A stretch of 64,000 bases of DNA. Origin: Glossina fuscipes (Eukaryota > Arthropoda > Insecta > Diptera > Glossinidae). Both the position numbers and the translations under genes were made by a program. Every line of letters starts with the position of its first letter. Position 1 is the first letter of the stretch. Shown here piece by piece: positions 55,662 to 64,000 of the stretch. The notes beneath the pieces are model-generated. The model saw only the letters and a list, made by a program, of their open reading frames with translations, was not told the DNA's origin and searched no databases. The stretch spans positions 129,365 to 193,364 of the forward strand of contig NW_023998492.1 of the NCBI RefSeq assembly GCF_014805625.2. The letters are read 5' to 3'.

Positions 55662-58044
55662 TAAGAAACGAAAAGCAACATGAATTTGAACAATAGACAA
55701 AAACGAAAAATATTAAAAAAAATATTTGTAATGTCAGTGTATGCAAAGGTTTTGTGAAAGTAGCTTTAGTAGTGTGCCTTTATCTGTCAAGCACCACCCC
55801 CGGAAGTTGTTTGGTATATATATTTTGTCCTTGTGCGCAAAGTCAGCAAAAGACCTCACCCGCCGGTTCGTTTAACTTGCATCCAGGAGTGCCTATACGT
55901 TGCGGTAAGGGCTCGCACACGTTAATACGTTTGTGACCAGTGTTTCCAAATTTCGTGCCATCATACTATAATTTATTGACCGCAAATGGGAAAACAATTT
56001 TTTATCACAGTTTAAAGTATATTGTTCCATATTGACCGATATTGATTGAATTTTCAGAACAACCTGTATATCGCAAATATTTTAGTGTTGCAACAAGAAC
56101 AATTAGTTTATGCTTTAGTGAACACCAACCAAAAGCTTCTATCTCAACGAAATATAATGTTTTATTGATTTTATTTCAACGTTTGAAGGCCTTAATATAG
56201 ATTGTTTTGCATTAAAATACTTACATCTTACAAAGCACCCAAATCACTTCATTCCATTTCTATATCATGATTACTTTACTGTTTTTACTTCCACATGTTT
56301 GGCACAAATCATTCAACCATGAATCTAATTACTATTAAGAGTGAGTTCATTTTCTTGTAATGGTTGATTGCACCACATCTGTGGTCAATTTTCCGTAGTG
56401 TCATTTCATGTTACAGATTGTTTACATTACATAGGCAAAAAAGTTAAAACTCTCGAAAAAGCAAAGTGAAAGCTAACATGGAAAGAATTTGTTTGTAGAT
56501 TGAAACTTCTTGTCATGCTTCAACTAACACATTCAATGTAGTGTTTTCTGAAAGAATACAATGTTTTATTCAAATGCAAATACAAAGATGTAACTAGAAC
56601 TTCTGATGTTCTATGTAAGGTAAAAAAAAAACAACAACAAGATTTGGGATGTATCCGCTGTAACTAAGTTATATCATTCGAATGGCCGCCATGGCCACCT
56701 TCTCTTGCAGGAGCGACATCGACTAATTTTATTACGAAGCACTTTGCTCGGTACGCCCGGCTTGACTTCATCAATCCGTAGTTCAAGATTTGTTTTTAAT
56801 ACATATAAATTCAGCAATTGTTTCGAAGACAATTTTCTTAAGAAGTTAAAATATGATTATTCGATAAAAATTTTGGATTATTTGCTAACGTTGTCGAGGC
56901 GGACATGATCCACGGTTAGTTTGGAAATCCTTTCAGACACAGTTGGCAGTGGCAGAACACGTTTATGAGATGAAAAATATGTCTGCAATGTCAAAGCGAA
57001 TTTGCGTCACCCACATCAAAAAGCTCTTTTTTAATTGCCTCTACCAACTATAAAAGTTGCGCACTTTATAAACCTTTGTCTAAAACTTGAAATTGATGCG
57101 GATCGCCCTAATCGATAATCAAAGCATAGAGACATGAAGGAAAAGTTAAAGAACTCTGTTGTATTCCTTTCTATTTTCACTTGTTAACTTGTAAAAAAGC
57201 TTCAAACCCAACTTTCGTACGATTTCTATACGACTCTTACGAACTGGGATTACTTTTTGTAAAATTTGCTTTGGTTTATATATTAATGATATGCTATTTA
57301 TAATGGAGTTGTCCCACATTTTGATGTATGCACATGTTGTAAAATTTAGCTCCTCCTTCAACGATGAATACTACTCCTTTTGTCTGCGCTCAGATTGAAA
57401 TAACCAACTAATTTCTTAACACTGTAGTTAAGTAAATGCAAAGAACCTTTATTTATAAGGTGGCGCTTACTCATTTCGAAATAATTCGTCGAATCGCATA
57501 GGCTGCAGCATGAGAGATGCCTCTTGTTCTTGAGACATTATTTGATAACAAGTTCCTGTTGAATTTGCACATTGAACTCTCTACTAGTAAGGCGAGAGAA
57601 GTGCAGGCGTGTTTTAGCCATCAGTTTCTTAGTGAAGTTAATTAATGACTTAATACATTCACCAGCCCTCTTAAATTAACTTCAATGTTACGGTCCTTCC
57701 ATGTAAGAATTTTTAATGCAGTCCAACTATGAACTGTTTGTACGAAGGTGAGCGACATGTATAATCATCTCAATACAAACCATAAAAAAGATATTGACGA
57801 TGTCATATCTCGAATTAACAACAACAAATGAACTCACGCATCTAATCAATTGATATGGTGTTGAAGCAAGGACTACAGGGTTTTCTCGGACTTTTGTGTT
57901 ATGATCTAGAGATTTCTTAGCGTATATATATATTTTTCTCTTATAATAAATAATGTAATCGGTTGGAGGTAATGTTCTGAGGTATTTTATATAGACAGAT
58001 AATTTTTCTTTTGTAAATAAAAAAAACATGCGGCTAGTGAGTCA
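55662..58044. other. AT-rich stretch without a recognisable gene
   Basis: A small GC-richer patch lies at about 55760-55940 without recognisable product. Minus-strand frames at 57146-57361 (71 codons, fairly charged) and 57727-58029 (100 codons) have no motif I can assign. Nothing else recognised. Confidence 0.45.
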
Positions 58045-59186
58045 TTAGATTTTTTTTGTTTTTTTACCTGTTGTATAATATAAAAGGAGTCTTTTTTTTA
58101 CCGTTCGTCATTTACACGTGATATTTAAAGTGAAAAACATGTCAGTAGGTATAATGCATTTACGACATTTCATTTTGTACGAACTCCAAAAGTTGGTTGC
58201 ATGTAAAAATTTATGGTATTTGCAAAATATATTGTAAATGTTCGTACTTGTCAAAGATAGTTTAGCAAATTTCGTTCCGGGGATCTGAGCCTCCAAAAAA
58301 CTGATCGATCCAGTGATCATCCAAGATCGATAATGATGCTTTGCGATCCATGTTTGGAAATATCAAGGCGAGAAATTGCAGAAGAGGTAGGCATTCATCA
58401 TACAACTGTTAGAGATCACATTAAATCTCTTGCGTCTGTGTTAAGACAAAGTGTTTGGATTCCATATGAATTAACGGAAAAGGATTTGTCTAATCTTGTA
58501 AGAATGCGTTCATCACATATTATTAGACACGGTTTTTGGACAAGCTGGTTACTGGAGATGAAAAGTGGATTCTTTAAGAAAATATTAAGACAAAAAAATC
58601 TGACTGCAAACCAGGAATATCATTAGCAACAGTTACAAAACCAAGAATCCATCAACGAAAAGTACTGCTTTGTTTGTGGTGGGACAGGAAAGGTCCAGTG
58701 TACTACGAGCTGCTGAAACAGGGAAATACCATAAACTCTGATCTGTACTGCAATCAGCTGGATAAATTGAATGCAGCTATCAAAGAGAAAAGGCCTGCAT
58801 TAGTGTGTAGAAAAGGAATATCGTGGCGAAACACTAAGCAAAGTGCAATTGCGACACAACAAAAACTGAATGCGTTAGGATGGGAAGTCCTTACTCACTT
58901 CACCTGACATTGCACCTTCTTATTATTACCTGTTCAGATCTCTGCAAAATTATCGAACCGGAAAAAAATTCAAGTCCTTTGAAAGTGTTTCTAAGGCAGT
59001 TTCTGACTATTTTAACTCCAAGGACGAGAACTTCTACAAAACAGGAACTCACAGGTTACCTGAAGGATGGCATCAGGTTGTAACACATAACGGAGCATAT
59101 ATAATTGATTAATATTAAACACGTATGTTTATGAATGAATTCAAATATTTTCTTTAAAATACGGCAGAACTTTCCCTCCAATCTAA
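58045..59186 (+). mobile_element. Decayed mariner DNA transposon, second type
   Basis: The right end, read inwards on the minus strand from 59186, is TTAGATTGGAGGGAAAGTTC then TGCCGTATTTT, a typical mariner inverted repeat followed by TA. The left end is best placed at 58045 (TTAGATT then a diverged stretch ending CCTGTTGTAT), but it is much weaker. The protein remnant differs clearly from that of the mariner at 35.7 kb, so this is another subfamily, perhaps near rosa or irritans (tentative). Length about 1.14 kb. Confidence 0.75.
58154..59104 (+). pseudogene. mariner transposase remnant, several frameshifts
   Basis: Begins near ATG 58154 (HLRHFILYELQK). After a frameshift at about 58235 it continues as VRTCQR, a TAG where mariner transposases have Trp, then FSKFRSGDLSL. 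The second helix-turn-helix follows (REIAEEVGIHHTTVRDHI). A further frameshift near 58545 gives VTGDEKWIL (first catalytic Asp kept) with a stop right after. Then come WWDRKGPVYYELL and GNTINSDLYCNQLD. The second catalytic Asp is lost (the HDNA-type motif is replaced by SWRNTKQ). After another shift near 58897 the third position reads APSYYYLF, Tyr instead of Asp. The frame ends NGAYIID. Long inactive. Confidence 0.82.
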
Positions 59187-59189
59187 TAA

Positions 59190-61223
59190 TGTGGTGATCA
59201 TAATTAACTAAACTGCTGCATATGTAAGCTCAAGAAATTGTATAGCTTTCTTATTGAATGTATACGTCTAGTTTGGCTGAAATTTAAAAATTGTACCTAA
59301 ATTGGAATGAAATAAATGAAATATATCTCATATACCTTACGTTAAAAGTTTATTAAAAGTACCAACAGAATACTTGCAGATAAATTTTATTCATATTATC
59401 CACTTTAAGTGAGTTATTTTCACCCTTTTAGATATTATACGCAAATGGTTATAAACGGTAGGAGAGCATGTGCGCATCCATTACTTTTGCTAAGAAAAAA
59501 AAACATTAAAAATATTATATTCACCTTGACACGAATCGTGGCTACCTCCAATTACGCCATTTCGTTAATTTCGGGAAAGTTGACCGAAACCATTCCCGCA
59601 AGTAAATCTTATACGATTTGGTTAATTTTTAACGTCGATATCTGCTTTAACTAGAAAGACCTTACGAAAGAGTCCGAATAACAGACTGAGGGTCTAGGAG
59701 ATGGGGAGATGTCGTTAAATCGATTTAATGCGACAACCGGAACGACAAGTCAAGTAGCGCTAACGATGTATGGCGGTAATAAATAACCAAACTTTTTTTC
59801 TAACAACGTTTTATAGGTATAAAGGTATAAAGTATAAGCTACGTGCCTAAGCTGTCTATTTGTTGTATGCGTGGGAATCAAAGCAGACAGCACAATGGAC
59901 AGTTAAATATTGAGAAGTACATTAGGTTTTGTTATGGAAAAGGTAGTAGTAAAAATAAGTGAAAAATTTCTTAACTCAAGATTAGATTTTATGCTAGTAC
60001 TGTACACAATTTTTTAAGGATGTTCGAAATCTTTGCGATTTTCAACGTAAGTATAGAGACTTACATGCACTGTCGGCGCAAGAACTTAACAACATCTCTA
60101 GAAATACGAAAGAAATATGTGGTTATGCCAAAGCACCATGGCTTTTGAAATTTTGTAAATAGGCAAGTTTGCTACGAATTGCGGAAAAGAACAATATTGC
60201 ATGAACAACGAGCAACATTAGTTGGAATTATTAATTAAGTTGGAATTGTTTGTCTTGCAAAAAGTAGCAAAAAAGCAAAAGATAGGCATATTAGTAGAAT
60301 GGAGACGATATTGATAATGGTCATTTTGTCCATTTTAGCGGGTTTAATGGAGATAATGAATTAAATAGAAATAGAGAGACACGACACACGACAATATGTA
60401 AAAATACCCACTACGCGGTCGCTGTAACAATGAAAACAGCGATGAATTTAGACACATATTTTTCATTAATACATGTAATAATGATACAATTGCAGCTTAA
60501 ACGGTGGAGCTTGAAACGATAACTAAGCTGTGTTATTTGCATGCGAGCCATTTCAACTAATATTCTCGTATTTGATAATTTTTTGTAAAATACTAGATTG
60601 GAAGAGCGTTTTTATTTTAACGCGTAACGCACTCAGGAGTGATACACTCATTTGCATTCACAACTGTCTATTTTAGGTAGCGTATGAAGAAAGACGAACT
60701 TATGACGTATCTTTAACTTCGCAAACAAAAGATTCGCCATGCGAGTTGATGATTTTTATATACAAATGGGGATTGTATCTGCAGGATAATCGTACGTTTA
60801 CATGTGTAATCCTTCGAATTTCTTAGGAGAGATGCCTTTGGCTTTCTTTTCTACTGAAATAAAATTTTGTTCACAGCATACCTTCTCCAATTTCCTATCA
60901 TAGTTAAATCTTGTCTTCCAGCTAAATATTTTTAGCAATATTTGCAAGCGACAAGTTAGCGAGTAAGCGTTTTTTGTTCTGAGAAGCCGATGAGAAAATT
61001 GGTACAGCGTCATATGGTGATACGCCCGTACGTTTAATATTGCAAAGAATTTTTACACCTAAATATATTTCATCACTCATCTTTTATTTCAACTATTTAT
61101 TTTATTTCAAACAGCACAGAATTGTCATTCGGATTCAAGGCAGGCAAGCATCTATCGTTTTAACCTACAATAGTGTAAGAAAAAATGTTGCATTTAAACC
61201 CACAAATGTGAACACATACTCCC
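59190..61223. other. AT-rich stretch without a recognisable gene
   Basis: No motif-bearing frame or repeat end recognised. The 59409-59654 and 60798-61013 frames have no family signature. Confidence 0.5.
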
Positions 61224-61244
61224 ATATATATATATATATATATA
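61224..61244. repeat. TA dinucleotide repeat at an element junction
   Basis: About ten TA units. Immediately to the right the sequence becomes homologous to the CR1-like endonuclease region, so the microsatellite marks a breakpoint of that fragment. Confidence 0.75.
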
Positions 61245-61246
61245 CA

Positions 61247-62055
61247 ATGGAGGACATCAATAGTTTTGTGCTTTCGACCACAAATGAAAGCAGAATGTTT
61301 CTAATAAGTAGAAATATACCCGTTTGAGGGAATAATATATATAGGAACAAGTTACATATACGTGTTAACTCCAAATTTTTAGCCGTATAGCAAGAAGGAG
61401 GAGAAGGAAGTTCAAATGAGTAGGACGGGAACGCTGTTGATATGCCCATTGAAACACCATAACCAGTGTAATCTAATCGATCTTTTTTGAAAACCTAAAA
61501 ACAATTGCAAAAGAGTTCCGAAGCAAAAAAGAAAACTTTATGGTCACCGAATATAAGTAAGTCGAACAAATTTTTGAGTATAGGTCCGTAACTTTTCAGT
61601 AAATGATAGTTGTTGGCCTGAGGAAATATTTACTTTTATGTGGGGGGACTGCCGAATTAATATTTGGGGTACTATCACGAGGAGTTAATTCATTTATTAA
61701 GAATTCCTTGTTAAGGATTAAGGAAAGAGAAGATAACCTTATAGCATTAGCTTACCTGACGCGAGGAGTACTGCCCAGCTTATTAGTATTATCTGCTAAA
61801 TTTACGATGGAAGAAACGTTAACTTTTTGGAAGGCGGGGGTAGAGAGCTCGATAGCTTAACCAATTTGAACGCCTTTATCTGATTCGTTGGTAACAGATC
61901 CGCAAACTGTATCAACGTCGGTGAGGAAGGGTGGCGAGCAACGTGGAGAAATGAGTGAGCTTTATGCGAAAACGAAAGTGAAGCACTGCATGCTACACTA
62001 AAAAGTTACTTTTGTACAAGTATAATGAGGAGCTAACTGCTCTAAGTAGCGACGC
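61247..62055 (-). mobile_element. Decayed CR1-like fragment: endonuclease start and ORF1
   Basis: Aligns by eye with about 42760-44050 of the full-length element with internal losses. AGGAACAAGTTACATATA (61342) matches AGGAGCAGGTCACATATA (42851). AAACACCATAACCAG matches AAACACCACAACCAT at 42970. AAATATTTACTTTT (61626) matches AAATATTTAGTTTT at 43181, and AGAATTCCTTGTTAAGGAT matches the ORF1 end at 43250. The minus frame MGISTAFPSYSFELPSPP is the remnant of the endonuclease block LIAISTEVPTYSFEFPTTP. Many stops and frameshifts. Confidence 0.78.
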
Positions 62056-62189
62056 TCTTCGAAAATCGTTTAAATTTTTTTCAAATTTTTCAGACAATGC
62101 CGAGAGTTCTTTATTGTGCCAACAACCTCTTTTTGTCCCAATACAAAGCCTATAGAAATCATTGTCATGCATACTGGCATTGGGGCAAG

Positions 62190-63130
62190 ACCCCCATTAC
62201 AAAGCCAAAACAAGGTGTGAACAAATATTCCGTGTTGGAAGGCAATATAGAACTTTTTAACAGAAAAAAACGCAAGAAAATGTAACCATACCACACCATT
62301 GCCAATTCCAAACCATAAGTCAATTTGAAGCTGATACGGTTGAGATTCCAAGAAGAAGGAAGAAAACAGTTTAAAGTCGTCAGCGTACCGATCTGGTCGA
62401 ATTTAATCATCGAAAGGAGATCATTCCTAAATAGTCCTAAGTGGCCTTGAGGGACGCAAGATGTGATCTGTTATGCTGATAAGAGCTTATCCATTTCATT
62501 AAGTAGAAAGGGAAGACAGAGGCATGGCATTTAAAGAGCAATAAGTTATGGTCAACTAAGTCAAACGCTTTACTAAAATCAGTATATACGACCGTGTGAC
62601 AGCTTTTAGAAAAACCTTGAAAACGTGACAAGTAAGCTCTAAGAGGTTTGTGAAAGTAGATTTTCCTTTCCGAAAGCGACGCCGGAATGGAGAAATATAA
62701 GACTTAATAGCAAACACTAAATAATAAATTGTCCAAACAATTTAGGTAAGAGACTCAATTTAGCGATGCCTCTATAGTTGTCAACGTGATGTCTGTTTCC
62801 ACTTTTGTGAATGGAATAAGTACTCTTACAACACAAATGGGAAACACCTGATTTCAGGGACTGATTAAAAATCATTGAAGTAACGCCACGTAGCTCGGCA
62901 GAGCATGTTTTAAGTATACATGATGGACTCCCAGCAGGTCTAGGCTCACAGCTATATTTTGGAGAGCTCAAACCATCTAGAACATCATCTTCTAAAATTA
63001 CAAAGTTAGGAATCGAAACCAAGTGAATTATCGGATACGGATAGTTAACAGTTAAATCGGAATCAGCAGTTGAAAAATTTTGTCGGAAGTATTCGGAAAA
63101 GAGATTTGAGTTTTCAATATCACCAATATT
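62190..63130 (-). mobile_element. Decayed CR1-like fragment: reverse transcriptase region
   Basis: Aligns by eye with about 40890-42000 of the full-length element. Minus-strand frames keep VYTDFSKAFDLVDHNLL (62437-62631) and SIPNFVILEDD plus DNYRGIAKLSLLPKLFG (62717-63022), matching the RT core of the better copy, where the corresponding blocks are IYTDFSKAFDMVNHRLL and ENYRGIAKLSVLPKLFE. The PGPDG motif is changed to PRPAG and the active-site region is frame-broken. It lies beyond the endonuclease fragment in the wrong order for a single element, so it is a separate insertion or a rearrangement. Confidence 0.82.
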
Positions 63131-64000
63131 TAATTATAATTTACTATTGTAATTTAATATCAAATAGCTACTCTTATATATTTTATCAGTTATTCTTAGT
63201 TAAGTTAAGCGGTTCCATATCTTAAAATAAATCCCCTGTGCTCAGCGTTGTCTGTTTTAGGCTTATAATGATCGATACGGAACATGAAAGGGTCATTTGG
63301 ACTCATATCAGCAGATTTCTAACGGGATTGTTAACCAATTCGTAATTAACCTCGCATAGAAGTATAGAGGGCAAGAAGATGGCTTGGATTCCTCGCAGGA
63401 AAACCCGTGAAAGAGCCGCATGCGATAAGGGAGTGCTTAGTGTGGTTAACTGACTGAGTCGTATGACGTTCAACATTAATATGATCTAAAACGGAATTTA
63501 TTAGTTTACGCGAGATTATGACATAGTTTATATCGCAGTTTCCTAACTTTAGTGTTTTTCTCGTGCTTAAAAATATTGCAAATTTTTTCTACTTTATTTT
63601 TCAAAATCTAATAATAATCATATGTAAAAAATTTAGCTTTCAAAATACGTTTTTTTTTGCCAAAGAGCTGAATGCAAAAGCGAAAGGTGACTTTCAGCAA
63701 TGTGATAAAACTCCTGTTCTTAAATACTTTGGCAGCATTGATCTTCAAATTTGTCAATAATTTTTTATTGAAATTGCAAGTTCGAACATTATTTGTTTTT
63801 TTTGACGTGCTTTTAGATTATGTTGTTTTCGTGTTGTCTGCTGCTTACGCTTGCTTAGTTATTATCTCCTTTCAAAAAATCTGGTTGTTAACCAACTCTT
63901 TAGGTATACTACTGCATACCTTTGGGCTCTCTTATTTACAATGTTTTAATAGTAACAGTTTTGGGCGCTATTTTAAACAACCATTATAAATATTTCAGCA
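63131..64000. other. AT-rich stretch without a recognisable gene
   Basis: T-rich with short open frames at 63563-63760 and 63672-63989 (hydrophobic, without motif). Nothing recognised up to the window edge. Confidence 0.5.

Noticed and set aside
57146..57361. A decayed gene based on a charged 71-codon frame
   Set aside because: No motif, no extension in frame on either side and no second copy; not enough to call.
61247..63130. One continuous CR1-like element at 61-63 kb
   Set aside because: The endonuclease/ORF1 part lies at lower coordinates than the RT part, the reverse of the order in an intact minus-strand element, so these are two pieces.
1..64000. Prokaryotic features (operons, ribosome binding sites, CRISPR arrays, attachment sites)
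   Set aside because: Composition and element content are those of an animal genome; no regularly spaced repeats of CRISPR type and no operon-like coding blocks were seen.

Overview
This is eukaryotic, AT-rich DNA built almost entirely from dead or dying transposable elements. No complete host gene, rRNA or tRNA gene can be supported. The element mix suggests an insect, most likely a higher fly (Diptera): I-clade and CR1-like non-LTR retrotransposons, mariner DNA transposons, a copia-type fragment, a tRNA-derived SINE, and a dispersed repeat whose ends look like TATACCC...GGTAT and ...ATATAACTTTCCTTACTTGTT. The fly assignment is inference from element types, not proof.

Layout. 1-20 kb: AT-rich sequence carrying one SINE (minus strand, about 958-1137), many decayed copies of the TATACCC/ACTTGTT repeat, and a copia pol remnant at about 13.6-14.3 kb that was split by a 5'-truncated I-like element; a 9-bp target duplication proves the nesting. 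20-35 kb: two decayed CR1-like fragments (about 21.2-21.8 and 25.9-26.8 kb), a relatively GC-rich block of mixed repeats at 29.7-31.4 kb with a broken reverse-transcriptase motif and a 73-bp direct repeat, and a pyrimidine-rich stretch at 33.4-34.0 kb. 35.7-36.7 kb: an internally deleted mariner with recognisable inverted ends. 40.0-44.6 kb: a near full-length CR1-like element (minus) with an ORF1 carrying a PHD-type zinc finger and an ORF2 (endonuclease plus reverse transcriptase) broken by only two stop codons and one apparent 1-base insertion. 46.8-52.4 kb: a full-length I-like element (minus) bounded by a perfect 13-bp target duplication, with zinc-knuckle ORF1 and endonuclease-RT-RNase H ORF2, also broken. 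53.2-53.8 kb: a decayed reading frame that may be related to large-DNA-virus proteins. 55.5 kb: a second SINE with a perfect 15-bp target duplication. 58.0-59.2 kb: a second, more decayed mariner. 61.2-63.1 kb: two more CR1-like fragments.

How the parts relate. The most interesting link is between the SINE and the I-like element. Their 3' ends share sequence and a two-part hairpin (outer stem GAGC/GCTC in the LINE, AAAAGC/GCTTTT in the SINE; inner stem TAGC/GCTA in both) followed by a TAA-repeat tail. The outer stem differs in a base-pair-preserving way and the loops differ, as expected if the I-like reverse transcriptase recognises this hairpin and mobilises the SINE in trans. All five CR1-like copies lie on the same strand. 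Everything here was read by eye; no alignment or database search was run.
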